A stretch of DNA of 9,507 bases from Roseovarius sp. UBA3070 (lineage in GTDB: Bacteria; Pseudomonadota; Alphaproteobacteria; Rhodobacterales; Rhodobacteraceae), in assembly GCA_002366775.1 (NCBI GenBank), contig DFBW01000083.1:1-9507 (forward strand). The letters are read 5' to 3'. Below are positions 1-6,160 of this stretch, piece by piece. The number at the start of each line of letters is the position of its first letter. Within the stretch, counting starts at the first letter, position 1. Below the pieces are notes generated by a model that saw nothing but the letters and a program-made list of their open reading frames with translations, was not told the origin of the DNA and ran no database searches. The translations under genes and the position numbers were made by a program.

Positions 1-265
1 GCGCAACAGAGGTGCGCACACCTTTGCCAACAAAATCCATCAGCCCCGACACAACCCGCTCGTTCGGGTCGGTGCTAGCGCAGCTCAGCACTTCGCGTCC
101 ATCACGGGAGCGCGCCCAGCGAGCGATCTGCTCGGGACCATTGCCATATTTCTTGTCATCGGAAATGGCATCATCCAGCGCGGCCAATACTACGGCCGCA
201 AAAAGTTTACGCGCACGATTGCCTTGCTCTGCATTGAAGGCGGTGCCGTCAACGAAATCTTTCAT
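1..265 (-). CDS. DUF6280-like conserved small protein, 5' part (partial)
   Basis: The gene reads in from the window's left edge on the minus strand. The ATG at 263-265 opens 88 complete codons with no stop, so the C-terminus lies outside. The protein begins MKDFVDGTAFNAEQGNRARK and continues with an alanine/leucine helix, then KKYGNGPEQIARWARSRDG around residues 39-57 and VSGLMDFVGKGVRT near residues 72-85. I recognise this from memory as the DUF6280 family, a small, mostly helical protein common in Rhodobacteraceae. Its function is unknown to me. There is no signal peptide or membrane segment in the visible part. It is divergent from efp and shares a 217-base upstream region that contains spaced TGCA repeats. 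The charged helical character would suit a nucleic-acid or protein-binding role, but that is only a guess. Confidence 0.8.
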   Translation of the reverse strand, partial: MKDFVDGTAFNAEQGNRARKLFAAVVLAALDDAISDDKKYGNGPEQIARWARSRDGREVLSCASTDPNERVVSGLMDFVGKGVRTSVA

Positions 266-347
266 GTTTCGTCCTTGTTTTTATTGCTCTTGTCTTTCGG
301 GCGTGGCGTTGTTTATGACGTTTTCTTAGCGATTCGGATAGAGCTAA

Positions 348-392
348 AATGCATATCTCCCATGCATTAAGTGCATATCTTCGCCAAATGCA
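348..392. promoter_or_regulatory. Cluster of TGCA-centred repeats in the divergent DUF6280/efp promoter region
   Basis: A 7-bp inverted repeat, AATGCAT at 348-354 and ATGCATT at 362-368, is separated by 7 bases. Overlapping it, the 9-mer TGCATATCT occurs at 350-358 and again at 372-380, an offset of exactly 22 bases or about two helical turns. A further ATGCA lies at 388-392. The cluster is about 80-125 bases upstream of the DUF6280 start and 90-135 upstream of efp. Phased direct and inverted copies are typical of an operator for a dimeric DNA-binding protein. The regulator is not identifiable from the sequence, and chance recurrence of an A/T-rich word is possible. Confidence 0.35.
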
Positions 393-410
393 GCGCAATA
401 TTTCGCCGTC

Positions 411-439
411 TTGCCCTGCTGCCACACCCCAGATATAGG
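411..439 (+). promoter_or_regulatory. Possible sigma-70-type promoter for efp
   Basis: TTGCCC at 411-416 and TATAGG at 434-439 are separated by 17 bases, the usual spacing. This would place the transcription start near 446 and give efp a leader of roughly 37 bases. Both hexamers are imperfect matches. A TTGACA at 464-469 also exists but lies only 13 bases before the start codon, too close to be a -35 element for efp. Confidence 0.35.
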
Positions 440-482
440 GTCAGTCAAGTTTCTATCAACCTTTTGACATGGTTTTGCCACA

Positions 483-1046
483 ATGCCCAAGATCAACGGA
501 AATGAGATTCGCCCCGGAAACGTACTGGAGCACAACGGCGGTCTATGGGCCGCGGTCAAAGTCGATCATGTAAAGCCCGGCAAGGGCGGCGCGTTCGCTC
601 AGGTCGAGATGCGCAACCTGCGCAATGGCTCCAAACTGAACGAACGCTTTCGCTCAGCAGATAAAGTTGAGCGTGTTCGACTGGAGCAGAAAGATCAGCA
701 GTTTCTTTATGAAAACGATGGAATGCTGGTGTTTATGGACACTGAAACTTATGAGCAGATCGAGCTGCCCGCTGAAATTCTGGGTGAACGCCGCCCGTTT
801 CTGCAAGACGGCATGACCATTCAGGTGGAGTTTCACGAGACCGAGGCGCTGAATGCGACCCTGCCTCAGAAAGTGGTCTGCAAAGTGGTGGAGACCGAGC
901 CGGTCGTGAAAGGCCAGACCGCCGCCAACAGTTTCAAACCGGCAGTTCTGGACAATGGCATCAAGGTTTCAGTCCCCCCATTTGTGGGTCAGGACGAGGA
1001 TATCGTCGTGAACACCGAGACCATGGAATATTCCGAACGCGCCTGA
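483..1046 (+). CDS. efp: Elongation factor P
   Basis: EF-P binds the ribosome between the P and E sites and relieves stalling at polyproline stretches. The protein is 187 residues, the usual length, with the three-domain order of the family: an N-terminal KOW-like domain (about 1-65), a central OB domain (about 66-128) and a C-terminal OB domain (about 129-187). The modifiable tip loop is visible as KPGKGGAF, with Lys34 in the position that is beta-lysylated in E. coli. The sequence does not show whether it is modified here, since no epmA/epmB is present. The C-terminal signature around [18 protein letters not shown] is clear. I use the ATG at 483 because it gives the canonical [14 protein letters not shown] start, although no convincing Shine-Dalgarno sequence precedes it. 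It stands as a single gene, convergent with ygfZ after a 31-base gap. Confidence 0.97.
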   Translation: MPKINGNEIRPGNVLEHNGGLWAAVKVDHVKPGKGGAFAQVEMRNLRNGSKLNERFRSADKVERVRLEQKDQQFLYENDGMLVFMDTETYEQIELPAEILGERRPFLQDGMTIQVEFHETEALNATLPQKVVCKVVETEPVVKGQTAANSFKPAVLDNGIKVSVPPFVGQDEDIVVNTETMEYSERA

Positions 1047-1077
1047 TCACATGCCCGAGGCAGAGTGTCGCAGGTCG

Positions 1078-1809
1078 CTACAGCGCGCGTTGTAACGTGG
1101 CGTCACCTGCCTGCATCACCCCTTTGGCGCGGTCAAATCGCAAATATGCAATCGCGCGATCACCCGCTTGGGTATAAAGCGTGCCGGCCGCTTTGCCATC
1201 TGCGGTGATTTCTGTGCCGATCGGGGCCGCGCCATCAATCTGCACGCTCACCAGCCCTTTGCGCAGCTCGGTCTTGTGCTTCATGCGCGCGGCAATTTCC
1301 TGACCGACATAACAGCCTTTGCGGAAATCCACCCCGTTGAGCCGCTCAAAGCCGGCCTCAAGGATGAAGGTGCCGGGCGTCAGCTCGATCCCGGTTTCGG
1401 GAATGCAATGCACCACACGAATGGCATCCCAATCGGTGCCGTCATCACCGCTGTCGTCGCCGTAAAGCCGCCACCCCAGCGCGGGGTGGCGCGGATCGTT
1501 TAAGGCACCTTTGGGGGCATCGCCCACCCCTCGCCGGACCTGATGGCCCGTCTCGGTAATGCTCACGTCAGCGCGTAGTTTATACATGTTTAACCGTTGT
1601 ATCAGGCTGGGAGCCAATGTGGCATCCACATCCAGCAAGATCGCATCATCAGCGCGCAGCAGCAGAAAATCCGCCAGATATTTACCCTGCGGTGTCAGAA
1701 GGGCAGCATAGACCAGCCCCTGATCCAGTTTGGCCATATCATTTGTGACCAACCCCTGAAGGAAGCTCTCGGCATCGCTGCCCGCAATCTTCAAAATGGA
1801 TCGTGTCAT
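1078..1809 (-). CDS. ygfZ: YgfZ/GcvT-type folate-binding protein (Fe-S cluster maintenance)
   Basis: Members of this family resemble the T-protein of the glycine cleavage system. YgfZ in E. coli uses folate to support the assembly or repair of certain Fe-S enzymes such as MiaB. The diagnostic motif KGCYVGQE is present at residues 164-171 with the key Cys166, followed by RMKHKTELRKGL. The C-terminal beta-barrel-like part spans about 185-243. The length is 243 residues, shorter than the roughly 326 of E. coli but, from memory, normal for alphaproteobacterial members. I place the start at the ATG complementing 1807-1809 (MTRSILKIAG), which has GGGAAAG just upstream. The frame stays open further upstream, but that extension runs antisense into the divergent glycosyltransferase and has no family resemblance. 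Cytosolic. Confidence 0.92.
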   Translation of the reverse strand: MTRSILKIAGSDAESFLQGLVTNDMAKLDQGLVYAALLTPQGKYLADFLLLRADDAILLDVDATLAPSLIQRLNMYKLRADVSITETGHQVRRGVGDAPKGALNDPRHPALGWRLYGDDSGDDGTDWDAIRVVHCIPETGIELTPGTFILEAGFERLNGVDFRKGCYVGQEIAARMKHKTELRKGLVSVQIDGAAPIGTEITADGKAAGTLYTQAGDRAIAYLRFDRAKGVMQAGDATLQRAL

Positions 1810-1876
1810 TGGCTTTCCCTTTCGGCGTTCAGGCGTAATATAGGGGCTGCGGCGACAAGCAACAGGGGCCAATTCA

Positions 1877-2548
1877 ATGCGCGCACAGCTTTCGGTGGTG
1901 ATCCCCACCTTGAACGCGGAACACGTGTTGCCTGCCTGCCTGGCCCGGCTGATGGAAGGGGTTGAGGTGGGGCTGATCCGAGAAGTGATCATCTGCGATG
2001 GTGGATCAACTGACGCCACACTTGCCATGGGGGAAAACAGCGGCGCAATCATTGTCACCGGTGTGCCCTCGCGTGGTGGGCAATTGCGCCGCGGCGCGGC
2101 TGCATCAAAAGGTGACTGGCTGTTGATCGTACACGCCGATAGCCTGCTGCCCGAAGGTTGGGCATCGCTGGTCATTAATCACCTTCCCACAGAGCATCCA
2201 GCCCATTTCCGCCTGCGGTTTGATGCGCGCGGCTTGACGCCAACACTGGTGGCGGCCTGGGCCAATCTGCGCGCGCGCTTGCTAAAGTTGCCCTACGGCG
2301 ATCAGGCCTTGCTTATTTCGCGCGCAGAGTATGATGCGGTGGGCGGTTATGTTGATATTCCGCTGATGGAGGATGTCGCCATCGCGCGCTCTCTGGGGCA
2401 TCGCCTGAGCATCCTGCCCGCGTCGATCACCACCAGTGCTGCCAAATACCAGCGTGATGGCTGGTTCAGGCGCGGCGCGCGCAATCTGATTTTGCTGATC
2501 CGCTATCTTTTGGGGGCCACCCCTGAAGATTTGTTGCGCAAATACTGA
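1877..2548 (+). CDS. Family 2 glycosyltransferase, TIGR04283-like (rSAM/selenodomain-associated transferase 2)
   Basis: The 223-residue protein is a compact GT-A-fold glycosyltransferase. VVIPTLNAE (7-15) is the nucleotide-binding start, CDGGSTDAT (40-48) follows, SRGGQLRRGA (65-74) is typical of the TIGR04283 subgroup, HAD at 86-88 takes the place of the metal-binding DxD, and PYGDQALL (139-146) and MED (164-166) complete the active site. This subgroup is annotated as associated with radical-SAM/selenodomain proteins and with arsenosugar biosynthesis. Its usual partner, the TIGR04282 transferase, is not next to it here, so donor and acceptor stay open. No membrane segment is evident. The start at 1877 has AGGGG at 1863-1867. 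It is divergent from ygfZ with a 67-base gap and convergent with the phosphatase gene. Confidence 0.85.
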   Translation: MRAQLSVVIPTLNAEHVLPACLARLMEGVEVGLIREVIICDGGSTDATLAMGENSGAIIVTGVPSRGGQLRRGAAASKGDWLLIVHADSLLPEGWASLVINHLPTEHPAHFRLRFDARGLTPTLVAAWANLRARLLKLPYGDQALLISRAEYDAVGGYVDIPLMEDVAIARSLGHRLSILPASITTSAAKYQRDGWFRRGARNLILLIRYLLGATPEDLLRKY

Positions 2549-2560
2549 CAGCTCGATTTT

Positions 2561-2618
2561 AAGTATTTGTAGAAAGATGAAGATACGGCCCCCCGGCTTC
2601 ATCTTTCTACAAATACTT
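2561..2618. terminator. Perfect 22-bp inverted repeat between convergent genes (bidirectional terminator or repeat element)
   Basis: The arms at 2561-2582 and 2597-2618 are exact reverse complements over 22 bases, with a 14-base C/G-rich loop at 2583-2596. The hairpin begins 12 bases after the glycosyltransferase stop and lies 36 bases past the phosphatase stop, so it can end both transcripts. The stem is A/T-rich (AAGTATTTGTAGAAAGATGA...) and there is no following U-run on the plus strand, so it is not a textbook intrinsic terminator. On the minus strand the right arm, preceded by GCCTCCGGCGG, matches an intergenic motif I recall from many Rhodobacteraceae genomes. Confidence 0.75.
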
Positions 2619-2653
2619 CCGCCGGAGGCGCAGGTTGATCACGCGTACAGGCC

Positions 2654-3343
2654 CTAGAATTTGGGGGTATGCGTGGCCTCATATTGATCTTGCACCTCAA
2701 AATGATCGTAGTGTGTGCTCACCCATTCCTCAAACCCTATGGGTGAGGTGGCATTGTGAGCCTCATAAAGATCAAGAATGAAATCCAGAATGCCAGTGCG
2801 TGACCATTTCAGGTGAATGTATTTCAGGCTCAGCATTTTGCGGGCTTCGGCCATAGGCCGCCCTTCAACCACCAGCAGATATAAGACGGATGCAAACCCG
2901 GCACGATCCGCCCCGGATTTGCAGTGCATCACAAACGGCTTTTCAATGTCCCGAAACGCGCGCAGCACCGCCAGAATATCATCGCGCGGGGCGGCATAGC
3001 GGGCGTGCAGGGTGCAGTTGACCAAGGTGAGGCCAAGCTGTTGGCAGCTTTCTTCCTCGACCAGATAATGCGCGGCCCCCGCCGCGCCACGCAGGTTCAG
3101 CACTGTTCTTATGCCCATGGCTTTTAGCTTCACAAACCGCTCGTGCGTAGGTTGGTTCGATCGGTATACCCCCGGCGCCACTTCCCAAAAGTTGGTCCAG
3201 AATTGGCGCAAAACCGCATGGTCAAACCACATATTATAGATATGCGCCCGGCGCCGGTTTTCCGGTGTGCTCAGGTCGGTATTGTAATGGGCGCGCTTTG
3301 CACGCTCCCAATCGCCGATCCGTTTGATGAGGTTTTTCACCAC
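2654..3343 (-). CDS. Tyrosine/dual-specificity-like protein phosphatase
   Basis: The 229-residue protein carries the cysteine-phosphatase P-loop as HCKSGADRAG at 140-149, i.e. C-x5-R with Cys141 as nucleophile and Arg147 binding phosphate. The upstream part (WEVAPGVYRSNQP, 53-65, and GIRTVLNLRG, 77-86) is typical of the atypical dual-specificity (PTP-NADK/DSP-like) family. The substrate is unknown; phosphoprotein, inositol phosphate or another phosphoester are all possible. No signal peptide or membrane segment, so it is probably cytosolic. The start is GTG (3341-3343, followed by a second GTG), chosen because AAGGAG lies 8 bases upstream at 3352-3357. An upstream ATG in another frame ends quickly and overlaps this start. 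Divergent from the aminotransferase at 3463. Confidence 0.88.
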   Translation of the reverse strand: MVKNLIKRIGDWERAKRAHYNTDLSTPENRRRAHIYNMWFDHAVLRQFWTNFWEVAPGVYRSNQPTHERFVKLKAMGIRTVLNLRGAAGAAHYLVEEESCQQLGLTLVNCTLHARYAAPRDDILAVLRAFRDIEKPFVMHCKSGADRAGFASVLYLLVVEGRPMAEARKMLSLKYIHLKWSRTGILDFILDLYEAHNATSPIGFEEWVSTHYDHFEVQDQYEATHTPKF

Positions 3344-3351
3344 GCGCGCCG

Positions 3352-3357
3352 CTCCTT
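3352..3357 (-). promoter_or_regulatory. Ribosome binding site fixing the GTG start of the phosphatase
   Basis: AAGGAG on the minus strand is 8 bases from the GTG at 3341-3343. No ATG is available in frame with this spacing, so the site decides the start. Confidence 0.7.
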
Positions 3358-3462
3358 GCTGTCAGCCGCTTCCATGTAGGGGCAGGGCGGCCTGCTGGCA
3401 AGGTGATTGACGCCCGGCACGCGCGGCGTAATGTGCTTCAAAACACAGTGGTGAGTCTTGGC

Positions 3463-4674
3463 ATGAAAAACACCCCCGGCCCCAGCTATCTGGCCACGCC
3501 CGGCCCGTCGGTGATGCCTGATGCCGTATTGCAGGCCATGCACCGCCCCGCGCCCAACATTTATGCAGGCGAGCTGATCGATTTGACCGCCAGCCTGATC
3601 CCTGATTTGGCCAATGTGGCGCGCACGGCGGGCCATGTGGCGATCTATATCGGCAATGGCCATGCTGCATGGGAGGCCGCATTGGCCAACACTATCGCTT
3701 TGGGTGATCGGGTTCTGGTGCCTGCCACCGGCCATTTCGGCCACGGGTGGGCAGCTATGGCCGAGGCACTGGGTGCACGGCCGCAGATCCTCGATTTTGG
3801 TAAGCAGTCTCCGGTGGATGCCGCACAGGTGGAGCAGGCCCTGCGCGATGATACCTCTCATGAAATCAAGGCAGTACTGGCCACGCATGTGGACACATCC
3901 ACCTCGGTGCGCAATGATATTGCGGCAATCCGCGCAGCCATGGATAGCGCCAAGCATCCCGCTCTTTTGATGGTGGATTGCATTGCGTCGCTGGGGTGTG
4001 ACCCCTTTGAGATGGATGCCTGGGGTGTCGATGTCATGGTCGCCGCCAGCCAGAAAGGGCTGATGGTGCCCCCCGGCCTGGCCTTTGTGTATTTCAATGA
4101 CAAAGCCGCCTGCATCCGCACCAAAATGCCGCGTGTCAGCCGCTATTGGGACTGGGTGGCGCGTGCCAATCCAAATGTATTCTATGAGTATTTTTGCGGC
4201 ACTGCGCCCACTCATCATCTTTATGGCCTGCGCACAGCCCTTGATATGATCAAGGCCGAGGGGCTGGAGGCCGTCTGGGCCCGCCACGCCATGCTCGCCC
4301 GTACGATCTGGGCTGCGGCTGATGTTTGGCAAACCGGTGGTGCGCTGCGCTTGAACCTGAGCGAGGCCGCACATCGCAGCCACGCTGTGACGTCGCTCAG
4401 CCTGCCCTCACCACAAGGCACTCAGCTGCGCAATTGGGTTGAGACGCATATGGGCGTGACCTTGGGTATTGGCCTTGGAATGGCTGAGCCGGGCGAAGAC
4501 ACCGCACATGGATACTTCCGTTTTGGCCATATGGGGCATGTGAATGGTCAGATGATCATGGCGCTTTTGGGCGCAGTTGAAGCAGGCCTGACAGCCCTGA
4601 ACATCCCACATGGGACAGGGGCGTTACAGGCGGGGGCTGCTGAATTGGCTAGATCCGCCGTGCCATCCGGCTGA
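3463..4674 (+). CDS. Class V PLP aminotransferase, serine-glyoxylate/alanine-glyoxylate type
   Basis: The 403-residue protein has the full fold-type I class V layout. TPGPSVMPDAVLQAMHRPAP (12-31) is the substrate-loop start, VDCIASLGCDP (171-181) supplies Asp172 for the PLP ring nitrogen, and ASQKG (195-199) carries the Schiff-base Lys198. GTAPTHHLYGLR (246-257) and FRFGHMGHVN (352-361), with the carboxylate-binding arginine, follow. The likely reaction is serine (or alanine) plus glyoxylate to hydroxypyruvate (or pyruvate) plus glycine, linking C1/glyoxylate metabolism to glycine. No other serine-cycle gene is in the window. I chose the ATG at 3463 because homologues begin close to this point. 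In-frame GTGs at 3448 and 3451 and an ATG at 3403 remain possible, since no start has a strong ribosome site. The last 26 bases overlap the opposing small membrane protein gene. Confidence 0.9.
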   Translation: MKNTPGPSYLATPGPSVMPDAVLQAMHRPAPNIYAGELIDLTASLIPDLANVARTAGHVAIYIGNGHAAWEAALANTIALGDRVLVPATGHFGHGWAAMAEALGARPQILDFGKQSPVDAAQVEQALRDDTSHEIKAVLATHVDTSTSVRNDIAAIRAAMDSAKHPALLMVDCIASLGCDPFEMDAWGVDVMVAASQKGLMVPPGLAFVYFNDKAACIRTKMPRVSRYWDWVARANPNVFYEYFCGTAPTHHLYGLRTALDMIKAEGLEAVWARHAMLARTIWAAADVWQTGGALRLNLSEAAHRSHAVTSLSLPSPQGTQLRNWVETHMGVTLGIGLGMAEPGEDTAHGYFRFGHMGHVNGQMIMALLGAVEAGLTALNIPHGTGALQAGAAELARSAVPSG

Positions 4675-4825
4675 TCAGCTTGTCCAATCCATAGCCCACA
4701 ACCAACACCACGGGCAGGCCAAACGCCACCCATATGGCCATGAATATCCACAACAAATTTACCAACCCTAGAATCAAAGAAGGGTTGGTGAAATTGGGGG
4801 CAGCCTCTGATTGTTCACGGTTCAT
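4649..4825 (-). CDS. Small hydrophobic membrane protein of unknown function (58 aa)
   Basis: The 58-residue protein has a polar N-terminus (MNREQSEAAPNFTNPS, 1-16), a hydrophobic stretch at about 17-47 (LILGLVNLLWIFMAIWVAFG, then LPVVLVVGYGL) and a basic tail (DKLISRMARRI). The hydrophobic part is long enough for one long or two short membrane segments with a Gly-Leu-Pro break near residue 37. I recall similar proteins as hypothetical in Roseobacter genomes, but know no function. Start at the ATG complementing 4823-4825; a TTG two codons upstream is a weaker choice. No clear Shine-Dalgarno is visible. It follows the HisC-like gene on the same strand after 126 bases containing a large hairpin. 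Its last 26 bases overlap the end of the convergent aminotransferase gene. Confidence 0.7.
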   Translation of the reverse strand: MNREQSEAAPNFTNPSLILGLVNLLWIFMAIWVAFGLPVVLVVGYGLDKLISRMARRI

Positions 4826-4874
4826 GCGCAAAATTTACTGAAAATGCGTAAGGATACAGTTAAAATATCTGCGA

Positions 4875-4921
4875 AAGCGTTTCGCGGAAAACCTGAATCA
4901 GAGGTTTTGCCCGAAACGCTT
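4875..4921. terminator. Long imperfect hairpin between the HisC-like and small membrane protein genes
   Basis: AAGCGTTTCG (4875-4884) pairs with CGAAACGCTT (4912-4921) over 10 bp, GG 4886-4887 can pair with CC 4910-4911, and AAAACCT (4888-4894) pairs with AGGTTTT (4902-4908). One or two bulges interrupt the stem, and the 7-base loop GAATCAG contains a GANTC site. It lies 30 bases past the HisC-like stop codon on the minus strand. No U-run follows in either direction, so factor-independent termination is uncertain; a processing or mRNA-stability element is equally possible. Confidence 0.5.
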
Positions 4922-4951
4922 CAACATAATGCCTGCGCAGGTGATCGCCTG

Positions 4952-6058
4952 CTATGCGCGCGCCTGCGCCAGAGCCTCTGGCAACAGCTCTGCCAATAGC
5001 GCCATATCCTCAGCCCGCCCGCAACTGATCCGGACACAGCGGTCCTGCGGGGCGACAAACGGCATGCGGATAAACAACCCCCGTGCCACCAGTGCACCCA
5101 ACACTTTACGCGCAAAATCCCCGTCCTGGCCGCAATCCACAGCCACGAAATTGGTGGCCGAGGGCAGGGCGCTCAGGCCATTTGCCACAGCAATTCGGGT
5201 GATTTCCTCGCGCGATGCGGCCACGCGCGTGCGAATGTTGGCCAACCAGTCATCATCGTGCAGGGCCGCCAACGCGCCTGCCTGTGCCGCCCGGTTCATA
5301 CCAAAGTGATTGCGGATCTTGTCAAAACTGGTGATCAGGTCAGGCGCGCCCATGGCATAGCCCACGCGCGCGCCAGCCATCCCGTACCCCTTTGAAAATG
5401 TGCGCATTCTGATCACACGTGGATCATTCACATCAATCTGCGGTACGGCCGTTTCGGGGGCAAACTCCACATAGGCCTCATCCAGCAACAACAAACACCC
5501 ATCGGGAATATCGCCCAAAGCCGCCTCGATCATTGCACCATCGTGCCAGGTGCCCATCGGATTGTCCGGATTGGCAAAATAGATCAGCTTGGCGTCTACC
5601 TCTGCGGCTTTGGCACATAGCGCTGTCAGGTCCTCGTGATCATCCCGGTAGGGCACCTTGTGCAAAACCCCGCCAAAGCCCGACACATGATAATTAAAAG
5701 TGGGATAGGCCCCGTCCGAGGTGACCACATGATCGCCAGCCCCCACCAGCAGCCGCACCAGATAGCCCAGCAATCCATCAATACCTTCGCCCACAACAAT
5801 ATGGCCGGGCGTGATGCCCAGCTTTGCCGCCAGCGCGTGGCGCAAATCATGGCTGGCCGGGTCGCCATACATCCAGATATCGCCCGCAGCGGCCTGCATC
5901 GCGGCAATGGCGGCAGGCGAGGGGCCAAAGACATTTTCATTGGCGCCAAGTCGCGCGTCAAAGGGCGCACCACGGCGGCGTTCTTGCTCCTCGGGGCCGA
6001 CAAACGGCACGGTGGCAGGCAAAGATTGGGCGAGGGGGGTGTATCGGGGTCCGGTCAT
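4952..6058 (-). CDS. HisC-like class I/II PLP aminotransferase (histidinol-phosphate aminotransferase family)
   Basis: The 368-residue protein has the HisC-family layout: GANENVFGPSP (38-48) at the N-terminal substrate motif, NPDNPMGT (163-170) with the PLP-contacting Asn, LLDEAYVEF (191-199) with Asp193 and Tyr196, TFSKGYGMAGARVGY (220-234) with Schiff-base Lys223, and CVRISCGRAED (341-351) with the carboxylate-binding arginine. It would transfer an amino group between a 2-oxo acid and histidinol phosphate or a related substrate such as an aromatic amino acid. No other his or aro gene is next to it. The bona fide HisC I recall from Rhodobacteraceae begins differently, so this may be a paralogue with another substrate, and I leave out a symbol. 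Start at the ATG complementing 6056-6058; no strong ribosome site. Divergent from the Tat microprotein gene. Confidence 0.85.
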   Translation of the reverse strand: MTGPRYTPLAQSLPATVPFVGPEEQERRRGAPFDARLGANENVFGPSPAAIAAMQAAAGDIWMYGDPASHDLRHALAAKLGITPGHIVVGEGIDGLLGYLVRLLVGAGDHVVTSDGAYPTFNYHVSGFGGVLHKVPYRDDHEDLTALCAKAAEVDAKLIYFANPDNPMGTWHDGAMIEAALGDIPDGCLLLLDEAYVEFAPETAVPQIDVNDPRVIRMRTFSKGYGMAGARVGYAMGAPDLITSFDKIRNHFGMNRAAQAGALAALHDDDWLANIRTRVAASREEITRIAVANGLSALPSATNFVAVDCGQDGDFARKVLGALVARGLFIRMPFVAPQDRCVRISCGRAEDMALLAELLPEALAQARA

Positions 6059-6098
6059 GACAGGCAGCTAACGGTATTGCTGCTGCGCGTGCAAGCCC

Positions 6099-6127
6099 TT
6101 GAAATGTGCGTTTTGGGCGCATAGATG
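6099..6127 (+). promoter_or_regulatory. Possible promoter for the Tat microprotein/crotonase unit
   Basis: TTGAAA at 6099-6104 lies 17 bases before TAGATG at 6122-6127, which would start transcription about 25-30 bases before the ATG at 6161. The -35 is good and the -10 poor, so this is a weak call. Confidence 0.25.
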
Positions 6128-6147
6128 AGAACGGTTCGCAACTAGAC

Positions 6148-6152
6148 GGAGG
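6148..6152 (+). promoter_or_regulatory. Strong ribosome binding site before the 54-codon Tat gene
   Basis: GGAGG ends 8 bases before the ATG at 6161. It is one of the clearest Shine-Dalgarno sequences in the window and the main support for translation of this short gene. Confidence 0.75.
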
Positions 6153-6160
6153 CAAATCCC

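Noticed and set aside
12..329. Plus-strand frame of 105 codons at the left edge
   Set aside because: It is antisense to the DUF6280-like gene, whose minus-strand product is recognisable; this product is Ser/Pro/Cys-rich with no motif.
464..469. TTGACA as a perfect -35 element
   Set aside because: It lies 13 bases before the efp start codon, leaving no room for a spacer, -10 and leader. No downstream gene start would fit it.
344..559. Minus-strand frame of 71 codons across the efp promoter and start
   Set aside because: It overlaps the efp N-terminus in antisense, has no ribosome site or recognisable motif, and would occupy the shared promoter region.
1810..2175. N-terminal extension of the YgfZ frame by 122 codons
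   Set aside because: The extension is antisense to the start of the glycosyltransferase gene and does not resemble any part of the YgfZ family. The ATG at 1807-1809 gives the expected N-terminus and has a ribosome site.
3337..4383. Long open frame of 348 codons on the minus strand, antisense to the class V aminotransferase
   Set aside because: The plus-strand protein has complete family motifs across the same bases. The antisense product is rich in His, Cys and Gly with no recognisable domain, as expected from a codon-bias shadow in GC-rich DNA.
4932..4952. Palindrome CCTGCGCAGG and an overlapping GCAGG...CCTGC hairpin at the end of the HisC-like gene
   Set aside because: The stems are only five base pairs and the second one overlaps the stop codon. 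In GC-rich DNA such short palindromes are common, so I do not call it as a feature apart from the stronger hairpin at 4875-4921.
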